7,262 nt of DNA from CAVUDO01 sp963740255 (GCA_963740255.1 CAVUDO010000004.1:1-7262); one strand, 5' to 3'; positions 1-5,728 are shown, numbered from the stretch's first letter. Notes: generated by a model from the letters alone, not told the origin. Program-made: numbers and translations.

Positions 1-48
1 TTGGTGGCTGCAGTAAGGGGGTCAGGGGTTCGAGTCCCCTCAGCTCCA
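1..48 (+). tRNA. 3' part of a tRNA (Ala-like acceptor) or tmRNA, cut by the window edge
   Basis: A perfect T arm is visible: stem AGGGG (24-28), loop TTCGAGT (29-35), stem CCCCT (36-40). It is followed by an acceptor 3' strand CAGCTCC (41-47) and discriminator A48. CCA is not fully encoded (CCC follows), which is common in actinobacteria. The acceptor strand would pair with GGGGCTG, giving a G3-U70 wobble pair, the identity mark of tRNA-Ala that is also carried by tmRNA; tmRNA genes typically end in CAGCTCCACC. GGGTC (19-23) before the T arm looks like a tRNA variable loop rather than the GGAC usual in tmRNA. However, bases 1-18 do not form an anticodon arm: no U33 and no pairing stem. It could therefore be a tRNA 3' fragment left as an attachment site, a tmRNA end, or a tRNA disturbed by sequence error. 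Presence of a tRNA-type 3' end is fairly sure; its identity is not. Confidence 0.6.
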
Positions 49-99
49 CCCTCCTTCGTCGTTGTGGTGCCAGCGTGGTGGCCACTGGACGCCGACTGG

Positions 100-121
100 T
101 CTCGATCGAGATCGCGATCGA
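100..121. repeat. Overlapping palindromes / three GATCG-type hexamers
   Basis: TCTCGATCGAGA (100-111) is a perfect 12-base palindrome and overlaps a perfect 10-base palindrome GATCGCGATC (110-119). Read another way, 104-121 is three tandem six-base units, GATCGA, GATCGC and GATCGA. It lies in the roughly 155-base non-coding stretch (49-204) between the tRNA-like 3' end and the end of the first methyltransferase gene. It may be a protein-binding site or a chance GATC-rich cluster. No function can be assigned. Confidence 0.35.
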
Positions 122-204
122 CTGCCGGCCAACCTCGACCGGCTCACGGAGCGCCTGCAATCCGGCTCCGTCCGACTGATCGGTCGCAGACCCGACGCTC
201 CTGG

Positions 205-843
205 TCAGCGGCTGGCCGCGGCCACCTGCCACACGGCGCCACGATGGGCCACCTCGCTGTGGAGACCGTGGCGGGCGAGCACCGACAGCATCGCGGCCGG
301 CGCGTGCGCGAACGTGCGGAACTGCCTGCCGCCGAGCCGTAGCAGGCGATTTTGGGTGGCCACGATGGTGCGAGACATCGCGTTACGCGGTGGGAAGCTG
401 AATACCAGCCGGGTCCGCGCGTGATCGGCCGCCGCGCTGAGCAGGCGTTCGTAGTCGGGGTAACAGCAGACGACCCGGTGCAGCACGACGATGTCGGCCT
501 GCTCGACCGCATCAGGGGCGGCGGCGATATCGACCAACTGGCGGTGCACCCGACCCGTCACGCCGGCTTCGTCGATGAGCTCGGCCGCCTGCTGCTCGTA
601 GCCGGGCGAGAGTTCCAGGGTGGTCGCGGCTGCCGCGCCGCGACGGACCAGCTCGAGGCCGATCTCGCCGACCCCGCCGCCGATCTCCAGCACCGTGGCC
701 CCGCGGGTGTCATTCTCGAGCAGATCGACCATCCGCTGGGCCGTCCTGTCCAGGCCCTTCTTCCGGTAGCGCCTGGCTCTCCGACGCGCGAACCGGGCGT
801 CGAACATCTGGTCGCATCCGCGCGGATCGCAGCAACCTCCCAC
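205..843 (-). CDS. Class I SAM-dependent methyltransferase with N-terminal CC-GC cysteines
   Basis: The 212-residue product shows a Rossmann-type methyltransferase core. Motif I is VLEIGGGVGE (residues 51-60), the acidic residue closing strand 2 is E77 (TLELSP), and a motif IV-like segment is ADIVVLHRVVCCYPDYERLL. The N-terminus carries CCDPRGC followed by an Arg-rich RRARRYRKKGLD stretch. From memory this arrangement recurs in a group of actinobacterial methyltransferases of unknown substrate. Those cysteines favour the GTG start at 843, although no good ribosome-binding site precedes it; GAGGAC lies about 25 bases upstream. The protein ends naturally (VWQVAAASR) and looks full length. It follows the second methyltransferase gene after 41 bases on the same strand, so co-transcription is likely. 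The methyl acceptor cannot be predicted; a small molecule is more likely than nucleic acid, given the absence of RNA- or DNA-binding domains. Confidence 0.85.
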   Translation of the reverse strand: MGGCCDPRGCDQMFDARFARRRARRYRKKGLDRTAQRMVDLLENDTRGATVLEIGGGVGEIGLELVRRGAAAATTLELSPGYEQQAAELIDEAGVTGRVHRQLVDIAAAPDAVEQADIVVLHRVVCCYPDYERLLSAAADHARTRLVFSFPPRNAMSRTIVATQNRLLRLGGRQFRTFAHAPAAMLSVLARHGLHSEVAHRGAVWQVAAASR

Positions 844-884
844 GGGAGCACTATCTCACCGCGCTGTCCTCATCTGATCCCAGT

Positions 885-1508
885 TCACGGAGGGCGGCGG
901 AGCGCAACCCAGGTGAACGGCTGCAGCGCTCCGGACGGTGTGCAGTGGACCTCCCTCGCGGACTGGAGTAGTGCCCAGTCCAGCCCGGACGCCGTCCGGA
1001 CGGCATCGATCAGGGAGTCGTCGTCGTAGCGGGACACCGGCAGCCCGGAGCACTGCGTCGGGCCGTCGGCAGCGAAGGTGCCGATCAGGGCGACCGCACC
1101 AGGCGCCGTACCCGACTGCATCGCTTCGCCGTACGCCTCCCGATCGGCCGGCTCGACGAGGAAGTGGAACACCGCCCGGTCGTGCCACAGGTCGAAGGAG
1201 CGTTCCGGTTGCCAACGTCGGATGTCGGCGACCAGCCAGCGGACGGCATCCGAGGCCTCACCCAGCCGTGCCCGCCCTGCCGCCAGCGCCTCCGCCGAGA
1301 TGTCCAACACGGTGATGTCGGTGTGGCCGCGGTCGAGCAGCGCCGCGGCCAGGGCGCCGTCCCCGCCACCGACGTCGATCGCCGCCGCATGCGCAGGAAG
1401 GCCCACCGCGTCGAGCAACCCCAGCGCGATCGTTGGCCGGGTCTGATCCCAGCTGTGCGCATCGTGCCGGCGGTACACGGCGTCCCAGTGCTCCACCAGG
1501 TCGCTCAT
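885..1508 (-). CDS. Class I SAM-dependent methyltransferase (second, unrelated type)
   Basis: The 207-residue product begins MSDLVEHWDAVYRRHDAHSW, an opening typical of small-molecule methyltransferases related to the thiopurine/type-12 group. Motif I is AIDVGGGDGALA (about residues 43-54), the acidic SAM-ribose residue is D69 (VLDIS), and VADI near 93-96 is the adenine-contacting region. FDLWHDRAVFHFL (105-117) corresponds to motif IV and beyond. The ATG at 1508 was chosen because AGGAGG lies eight bases upstream; an in-frame ATG at 1553 would add 15 residues of low complexity with no comparable ribosome-binding site. It starts 138 bases after the exporter gene ends, so it may have its own promoter or be the tail of the sulfur operon. 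It is followed by another methyltransferase 41 bases on. Substrate unknown; a role in thiol or volatile sulfur/metalloid methylation would be speculative. Confidence 0.87.
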   Translation of the reverse strand: MSDLVEHWDAVYRRHDAHSWDQTRPTIALGLLDAVGLPAHAAAIDVGGGDGALAAALLDRGHTDITVLDISAEALAAGRARLGEASDAVRWLVADIRRWQPERSFDLWHDRAVFHFLVEPADREAYGEAMQSGTAPGAVALIGTFAADGPTQCSGLPVSRYDDDSLIDAVRTASGLDWALLQSAREVHCTPSGALQPFTWVALRRPP

Positions 1509-1547
1509 CGGCTCCGCCTCCTCGCCCTGCTCAGTCTGCGCTTGGGG

Positions 1548-1560
1548 GCCCATGATGGGC
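1548..1560. repeat. 13-base palindrome upstream of the methyltransferase pair
   Basis: GCCCATGATGGGC is an inverted repeat with six-base arms around a central G. It lies 39 bases before the ATG at 1508, inside the 138-base gap separating the exporter gene from the methyltransferase gene. The position would suit an operator. Nothing else in the gap (1509-1646) stands out apart from the ribosome-binding site; no hairpin followed by T residues was found to end the upstream transcript. Confidence 0.25.
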
Positions 1561-1646
1561 GGCCTCGAATCCCACGAACAACGGGACAGGGGGCATGGCG
1601 GTCGGGGGCATCCGTCCAGGCCGAGAGTGCTGCTCTGATCCGTTGC

Positions 1647-2420
1647 CTAACCGAGCAGTACGACGGCGATCTGCGTGAGAATGCCCGCGGCGACGACGAA
1701 CACCAGGTAGGCGAACCATCGGCGCAACCGTGCGGTGTCCAGCCGGGTAGCGATCCGGCTGACGGCCAGCGCGGCGACAACGGCGGCCGACGTGAACGCG
1801 ATGGTGACCGGCACGTCCAGGGGTGCGTCGCCTGCGTGCGCGGCGAACCCGGCGGCGGAGTTCACCGCGACGATCACGAGGGACGTTCCGATCGCCGTCT
1901 CCATCGACAACCCCAGAACCACGACGAGCACCGGGATGATCAGGAACCCGCCGCCCACGCCGAGCAGGCCGGTGAGGAACCCGACCACCAGGCCCCCGGC
2001 GAGCGTGCGGGGCAGGCAGCGCCGCCAGTTGACCCGGCCGCCGTCGACGGCACACGCCGCGCCGGTCGTCGGCTTCTCCTGAAGCATGCGGATGCCCGCG
2101 CCGACCATCAGGGCGGCGAACAGACCGAGGACGACGTCGTCGGGCAGCAGCCGGTTGACCGCCGCGCCCGCGAAGGCCGTGACGGCGCCGGCGGTTCCGA
2201 AGAGCAGGGCGATTCGCCAGGCGACCTGCCGAGCCCGCATCCGGGGGAGCAGCGCAACCATCGCCGTGATGCCGATGACGAGCAGCGAGGTGGCGACCGC
2301 CTGCGCCAGGTCCTGTCCGGCGGCGTAGACCAAGGCGGGCACGGCGAGGATCGACCCGCCGCCGCCGAGCAGGCCGACCAGTGCCCCGATGGCCAGCCCG
2401 AGGGCCACCGCGACGATCAT
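1647..2420 (-). CDS. TauE/SafE family sulfite/sulfur-compound exporter
   Basis: The 257-residue integral membrane protein has the two-fold repeated architecture of the TauE/SafE (TSUP, DUF81) family. Each half opens with a Gly-rich signature: GLLGGGGSILAVP near the N-terminus and GLLGVGGGFLIIP in the second half. Long hydrophobic segments alternate with short charged loops (RMRARQ, RLDTARLRR), giving about seven to eight membrane spans. The usual length of the family is around 250 residues, so it appears complete. Family members export sulfite, sulfoacetate or related organosulfur anions. As the last gene of a persulfide operon its likely job is to expel sulfite or thiosulfate formed by the dioxygenase and rhodaneses. 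The ATG at 2420 begins the first membrane segment; the ribosome-binding site is weak. The ATG overlaps, as ATGA, the stop of an upstream alternate frame of doubtful meaning. Confidence 0.9.
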   Translation of the reverse strand: MIVAVALGLAIGALVGLLGGGGSILAVPALVYAAGQDLAQAVATSLLVIGITAMVALLPRMRARQVAWRIALLFGTAGAVTAFAGAAVNRLLPDDVVLGLFAALMVGAGIRMLQEKPTTGAACAVDGGRVNWRRCLPRTLAGGLVVGFLTGLLGVGGGFLIIPVLVVVLGLSMETAIGTSLVIVAVNSAAGFAAHAGDAPLDVPVTIAFTSAAVVAALAVSRIATRLDTARLRRWFAYLVFVVAAGILTQIAVVLLG

Positions 2421-2487
2421 CGGACGGCCACGTTGTCGGCAGCGAGGCGAACCGGGAACTCGACGGCGCCGGCCGGCACGGCAGCGG

Positions 2488-2661
2488 TCAGCGCCGAGCG
2501 AACAGGCGGGCCAGGAATCCGGTAGGGGCGGCGGGGGCATCGTTGCTGTGGCCGGGGCAGCGCTGGGCATCGGGCACGGCGCGCATGACCTGGTCCACGT
2601 GCTGACCGCAGCCGGCCCATGTCGTCTTGCCGCAGGTCCGGCAGGTGGTCGCTCGGCACAT
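2488..2661 (-). CDS. Small Cys/His-rich protein, putative zinc-binding, in the persulfide operon
   Basis: This 57-residue protein begins MCRATTCRTCGKTTWAGCG. Possible metal or sulfur ligands are C2, C7, C10, C18, H21, C35 and H38; the C7-x2-C10 ... C18-x2-H21 spacing resembles a small zinc ribbon or knuckle. The C-terminus (GFLARLFARR) is a short hydrophobic/basic tail. The ATG at 2661 has a ribosome-binding site (AAAGGA) seven to eight bases upstream. It sits 45 bases after the dioxygenase gene and 67 bases before the exporter gene, so it belongs to the same transcript. Similar short proteins beginning MCRA.TC..CGKTTWAGCGQHVDQV are familiar from actinobacterial genomes as hypothetical proteins, from memory only. 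Its function is unknown; zinc binding, or carrying persulfide on a cysteine, are both conceivable. Confidence 0.85.
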   Translation of the reverse strand: MCRATTCRTCGKTTWAGCGQHVDQVMRAVPDAQRCPGHSNDAPAAPTGFLARLFARR

Positions 2662-2706
2662 CGGATCGTCCTTTCGTCGTGTGATCGCTGGGGTCGGGGT
2701 CGCCGG

Positions 2707-4100
2707 TCAGGCGGTGGCGGGCTGGAGGGTGTGCAGACCGACGGCGGCGGCGCCGGTGTCGGGCTCGCCGTAGCCGCCGTCGACCAGGACCGGGCGGAGG
2801 CCGGCACGGGCCAGCAGTGAGGCGGCGATCGCGGCGCGGTAGCCCGATCCGCAGTACACCCACACCTCGCCGTCGGGCAGGTCCTTGATGCGGGTTCGGA
2901 GCTGGTGGAGAGGGATGTGCAGCGAGTCGCGCACCCCGCCGTCGGCGCGCTCGTCGTCGCGGCGGGCGTCGACCACCGTGATGGCCTGTGCCGGACTTCT
3001 GCGCGGACGCCATCGCTGCCGCGAGACCGGCGAAGTCGCTGACCGGGTAACTGCGCAGCGGCTTGCCGTTGCTGAGCTCGCTCGGGACGCCCGATCGCCG
3101 CGCCGTTGATGCGGTCGATGCCGATGCGGATCATCTGCCGGCGCGCGTCGGCGACCTGTTGGGCGGTCTCGGCGATGAGGGTCAGAGGGGTGCCCCAGTC
3201 GTAGAGCCACCCCAGGTAGGTGATGAAGTTGTCGGACAGCTCGAAATTGAGCGCGCCGGGAAGGTGCCCGGCGGCGAACGCCGTACGGGTGCGCAGGTCG
3301 ACCACCCATTCGCCGACGATGAGTCGCCGGCCGAGTTCCGCCGGGTCGACGATGCGCGGCCGGGAGAGGTCGGCCGGTTCAGGCCCGGCCGCGTTGATCG
3401 GCCCCATGTGGGCGTAGTAGGCGGGGTAGGCGTCCAGTCCGGCGATCAGCTGGTCGACGAAGGCCTGCTCGTCCTGCGTGAGGGCCGGGTTGACCCGCGT
3501 CTGTTCGCCGACCGTCGAGGAGTCCCCGCTGGTCGGGGTGGCCGAACAGAAACTGCCGAAGCCGTGGGTGGGGAAGACCGGCGTGCCGGCCGGCAGCTCG
3601 GCGGCCAATCGGCGCACGGAGTGGTACTGCGCGTGCGTGAGCTCGTCGGTGTGCTCGGGCCCCACCAGGTCGGTGCGGCCGGTCGCGCCGTAGAGCATGG
3701 AGCCGCCGGTGAAGACGGCCTGCACTGCGCCGTCGGCGTCGGTGAGCACGTAACTGACGTGGTGGTGGGTGTGACCCGGGGTGTGCATCACCCGAAGCCG
3801 CATGGGGCCGGCCTCGAGCACGTTCCCGTCTGCGGCAGGGATGCGCTGGTAGGCGACGTTGTCGCCCGCCGGGACGACGTAGTCAGCCCCCACGGTGCCG
3901 GCGAGCTCCAGTCCGCCGCTGACGTAGTCGTTGTGCAGATGGGTCTCGAGGACGAGCGCGATGCGCACGTTCCGATTCGCGGCCAGGCTCAGCACCCGGT
4001 CGATGTCCCGCTGAGGGTCGATGACGACTGCTTCACCGCCCTCGTGGACGAGATAACTGCGGTCGCCGAGGCTGGTCGTCTCGATGACATCGATCTGCAT
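2707..4100 (-). pseudogene. Persulfide dioxygenase-like protein (MBL fold + two rhodanese domains), two apparent frameshifts
   Basis: Reconstructed length is 463 residues. Residues 1-240 form a metallo-beta-lactamase fold of the ETHE1/CstB group. Its metal motifs are THLHND (H54, H56, D58) and TPGHTHHH (H110), with PTHGFGSFCS near 178-187. Where ETHE1 has TGD (iron-ligand Asp), this protein reads TGGSMLYG, a Gly. Residues about 246-345 form a rhodanese domain without active-site Cys; residues about 370-455 form a second with active loop CGSGYR (C416). The family oxidises glutathione or low-molecular-weight persulfide to sulfite, with rhodanese steps yielding thiosulfate. The ATG at 4100 has AAGGAG six bases upstream. 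As sequenced, the frame breaks at about 3078-3086 (GRPE to ELSNGK) and again at about 2990-3002 (MASAQK to PAQAITVVD). Each is repaired by dropping one base. As written, the active rhodanese domain is out of frame. This may be sequence error or true inactivation. Confidence 0.85.
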
Positions 4101-4106
4101 GGAAGT

Positions 4107-4112
4107 CTCCTT
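4107..4112 (-). promoter_or_regulatory. Strong ribosome-binding site deciding the dioxygenase start
   Basis: AAGGAG on the minus strand, six bases before the ATG at 4100. It marks an independent start for the dioxygenase gene even though the reading frame is open upstream into the rhodanese gene. This argues against a designed rhodanese-dioxygenase fusion. Confidence 0.75.
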
Positions 4113-4118
4113 GGTGCC

Positions 4119-4138
4119 GTACCGGGCAGGGGTATCAG
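4119..4138 (-). promoter_or_regulatory. Partial second copy of the CstR-type operator before the dioxygenase gene
   Basis: CTGATACCCC (minus strand, 4138-4129) is identical over ten bases to the left part of the operator in front of the repressor gene (4798-4789). The other arm is degenerate (GGTAC instead of GGGGTATC), and ACCCCTG occurs twice in tandem here. It lies 29-38 bases before the ATG at 4100, in what would be the intergenic space once the rhodanese gene is given its likely natural stop. It may be a weak internal repressor site, or a chance C-rich match. Confidence 0.35.
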
Positions 4139-4159
4139 GGGTTGAAAATGAGAGAGGGG

Positions 4160-4466
4160 TCAGACCGTCGTGCGGCCCTCGGACGATCCAGCGGTCGATG
4201 CCGCCGTCGAGGTTGGCGACGGTGTATCCGGCCGCCTGAAGAGCTTCGGCCGCGCGCTGGCTGCGCCTGCCGCTCTGGCAGACGGTGACGATCGGGATGG
4301 CGAGGTCGAGTTCGACGAGCCGGGCGGGCAGGTCGGGCAGCGGGATGTTGGTGCTGCCGGCGATGCTGCCGCGTGCGACCTCGTCCGGCCCGCGGACGTC
4401 GACGATCTGGGCGCGGATGGGATTGGCGGCGAGCTGGGTCGGGGTCATCTGGTACACGGCGCTCAT
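4160..4466 (-). CDS. Single-domain rhodanese (sulfurtransferase), apparent frameshift near its end
   Basis: A compact rhodanese that carries sulfane sulfur on an active-site cysteine. IVDVRGPDEVARGSIAGS (about residues 21-38) is the conserved DVR...E...GHI-type region; CQSGRRS (C63) is the active loop; NLDGGIDRW (about 85-93) is the usual C-terminal motif. The ATG at 4466 has a modest GAGAGA upstream; another ATG at 4499 overlaps the repressor stop (TGATG) but lacks a ribosome-binding site. As sequenced the frame does not stop and runs into the dioxygenase. Dropping one base around 4179-4185 gives ...DRWIVEGRTTV and a TGA at 4162-4160, for 101 residues, the normal size and ending for this family. 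It most likely passes persulfide sulfur to or from the neighbouring dioxygenase. Confidence 0.85.
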
Positions 4467-4498
4467 CGATCTCTCGCGGTGGTTCGACGACGAGGCCA

Positions 4499-4765
4499 TC
4501 ACGCCAGGGACAGGAACAGGCGTTCGAGCTCTCGCAGGTCGACCTCGCGCGTCTCGCCGTCCTCCGTGGTGGAGCAGTGGCGCATCCCGGTGGAGACGAC
4601 GGCGAAACCGGCGCGATTGAGCGCCTTCGAAGCGGCGGCCAGCTGGGTGACCACGGCCGCGCAGTCGCGACCGTCCTCGATCATTCGGATGATGCCGCCG
4701 ACCTGTCCCTGGATGCGCTTCAAGCGCTTGACGACGTCGGTCAGCTCCGCCTGTGGGATGTTCAC
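4499..4765 (-). CDS. cstR: CsoR-family transcriptional repressor, CstR-type persulfide sensor
   Basis: This 88-residue all-helical repressor has the family signature RLKRIQGQVGGIIRMIEDGRD (about residues 14-34, basic DNA-contact face). It keeps the two sensing cysteines C35 and C64, spaced 29 residues as in M. tuberculosis CsoR (C36/C65) and S. aureus CstR (C31/C60). The copper-ligand His of CsoR (H61) aligns with G60, so copper sensing as in CsoR is unlikely and a dithiol/persulfide sensor is favoured; H63 next to C64 is a possible but misplaced substitute. The GTG at 4765 is preferred because the protein then opens as the family does, and because a -10 box lies only six bases before it. Its stop overlaps a possible ATG of the next gene. 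It heads the rhodanese, dioxygenase and exporter genes, matching known cst operons. The gene name is assigned by context and cysteine pattern, not by experiment. Confidence 0.85.
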   Translation of the reverse strand: MNIPQAELTDVVKRLKRIQGQVGGIIRMIEDGRDCAAVVTQLAAASKALNRAGFAVVSTGMRHCSTTEDGETREVDLRELERLFLSLA

Positions 4766-4771
4766 GGTGTC

Positions 4772-4801
4772 ATCGTACGATACCCCTGGGGGTATCAGCA
4801 A
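4772..4801 (-). promoter_or_regulatory. Candidate promoter of the persulfide operon, probably leaderless
   Basis: On the minus strand a -35-like TTGCTG (4801-4796) and a -10-like TACGAT (4777-4772) are separated by 18 bases. Only six bases separate the -10 from the GTG at 4765, so transcription would begin at or next to the start codon. This gives a leaderless mRNA, which is common in actinobacteria and explains the missing ribosome-binding site. The -35 match is modest. Confidence 0.6.
4779..4796. promoter_or_regulatory. CsoR/CstR-type operator (perfect inverted repeat)
   Basis: GATACCCC and GGGGTATC form perfect eight-base arms around two central bases. AT-flanked C-tract/G-tract palindromes of this form are the known operator type of CsoR-family repressors. 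It occupies the spacer between the candidate -35 and -10 boxes of the repressor gene, so bound repressor would block RNA polymerase. This indicates autoregulation and control of the whole operon. Confidence 0.8.
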
Positions 4802-4902
4802 GGCGGTGGGAATGCGACGCCGGCCACTCACCGGCATCACTGCTGCACGTCCGCAGACGGTCCGGATCTGCCGCTGACGCGACGGTCTCGTCCCGAGGAG
4901 GC

Positions 4903-5655
4903 TCAGTCGGCCTGTAGGACGAAGAAAATGAAGCTCAGGAAGGCCGGCTTGCCGGCGAGCTCGGGGGGAATCAGGTCGCGGGGTGTGTCTGGCGCGGGAG
5001 GTGGCTCGCTGATGACGGAAATCCGGAAGCCGGCTGTGGTGAAGGCGTCGGTCATCGCGTGCAGCGGCCTGTGCCAGAAGCTCATCTCGGCGGCGTGGCC
5101 GCCGAAGGTCCACTCCTCGGTCCAGTTGTAGGTCTCGAAATAGCTTTCCGTTCGCCCCTGCTCGCGGTGCATGAGGGTGGTCACGAAGGGATGGTCGACG
5201 GCGGCGATGAGTCGGCCGCCGGGTTTCAGGACGCGCCGCAGCTCGGCCAGGGGTGCCTCCCATTCCCCCAGGTAATGCAGCACCAGGCACGCGATGACGT
5301 CGTCGAACGCGCCGTCGGGGAAGGGCAGCGGGTTGCCCAGGTCGGCGACGTGCAGGTCCGCGTCGGCGCCGAGCCGCTGGCGGGCCAGCGCCAGCATCGT
5401 GGGACTGGAGTCGATGGCGGTCACGACGGCGCCCCGGTCGCGCAGCGCTGCGGACAGCGGACCGGAGCCGCAGCCGGCGTCGAGGATCCGACGGCCGACC
5501 ACGTCCCCGGCCAGGTTCAGGACCGCGGGCCGCGCGTAGTAGCCATTGACGAGATTCGCCTCGGTCTCGGCCGAGTACGCCTCGGCGAAGCTGTCGTAGT
5601 CGTTGACGGCGGCGCGGCTTGCGGCCCCGGCAGAACCCTCGGGAGCGGCAGGCAT
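4903..5655 (-). CDS. Class I SAM-dependent methyltransferase (UbiE/type-11 like)
   Basis: This 250-residue protein has a clear methyltransferase-11 core. Motif I is ILDAGCGSGPLS (about residues 57-68), AIDSS with D82 closes strand 2, ADLGNPLPFPDGAFDDVI is the motif II/IV region, and LAELRRVLKPGGRLIAAVDH is the post-motif region. The N-terminal VNDYDSFAEAY segment is the usual cap before the core. The C-terminal part (TFGGHAAEMSFWHRPLHAM ... FRISVISEP) matches, from memory, a common actinobacterial group of unassigned substrate. The ATG at 5655 is chosen because GGAGG lies nine bases upstream; longer in-frame starts add only low-complexity Arg/Pro-rich residues. It lies 73 bases after the monooxygenase gene on the same strand and could be co-transcribed with it. 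It ends 102 bases before the sulfur-operon -35 box. Substrate unknown. Confidence 0.87.
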   Translation of the reverse strand: MPAAPEGSAGAASRAAVNDYDSFAEAYSAETEANLVNGYYARPAVLNLAGDVVGRRILDAGCGSGPLSAALRDRGAVVTAIDSSPTMLALARQRLGADADLHVADLGNPLPFPDGAFDDVIACLVLHYLGEWEAPLAELRRVLKPGGRLIAAVDHPFVTTLMHREQGRTESYFETYNWTEEWTFGGHAAEMSFWHRPLHAMTDAFTTAGFRISVISEPPPAPDTPRDLIPPELAGKPAFLSFIFFVLQAD

Positions 5656-5728
5656 GCGGCCCATCCTCCGCCTGCGTCTCGACACGGGCCGTCCGCGTCG
5701 CCGAGGACGTGGGTTGCCGTCCGGACGC

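Noticed and set aside
2417..2478. A short frame ending at TGA 2419-2417, overlapping the exporter ATG as ATGA and starting at a GTG near 2478.
   Set aside because: Only about 20 residues, no clear ribosome-binding site and no recognised motif. Coupling of the exporter to it is possible but cannot be supported.
1164..2525. Long plus-strand open frame opposite the exporter and methyltransferase genes.
   Set aside because: It is antisense to genes with clear motifs, its product is rich in Asp/Gly/Arg/Gln without any recognisable domain, and it is the usual shadow frame of high-GC coding DNA. The same applies to plus-strand frames at 3063-4145, 5059-5769 and 6230-6844.
1647..4502. A single 951-residue open frame spanning rhodanese, dioxygenase, an Arg/Pro-rich middle and the TauE exporter.
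   Set aside because: The frame stays open by high GC content. The stretch from about 2421 to 3080 in this frame is low-complexity Arg/Pro/Ala-rich with no domain, while recognisable protein (rhodanese domain, Cys-rich small protein) lies in the other frames. Ribosome-binding sites mark separate starts at 4100, 2661 and 4466.
4819..4835. Inverted repeat GCCGG-n7-CCGGC downstream of the methyltransferase stop, as a possible terminator.
   Set aside because: The stem is only five bases and is not followed by a T-run on the minus strand. It is common by chance at this GC content.
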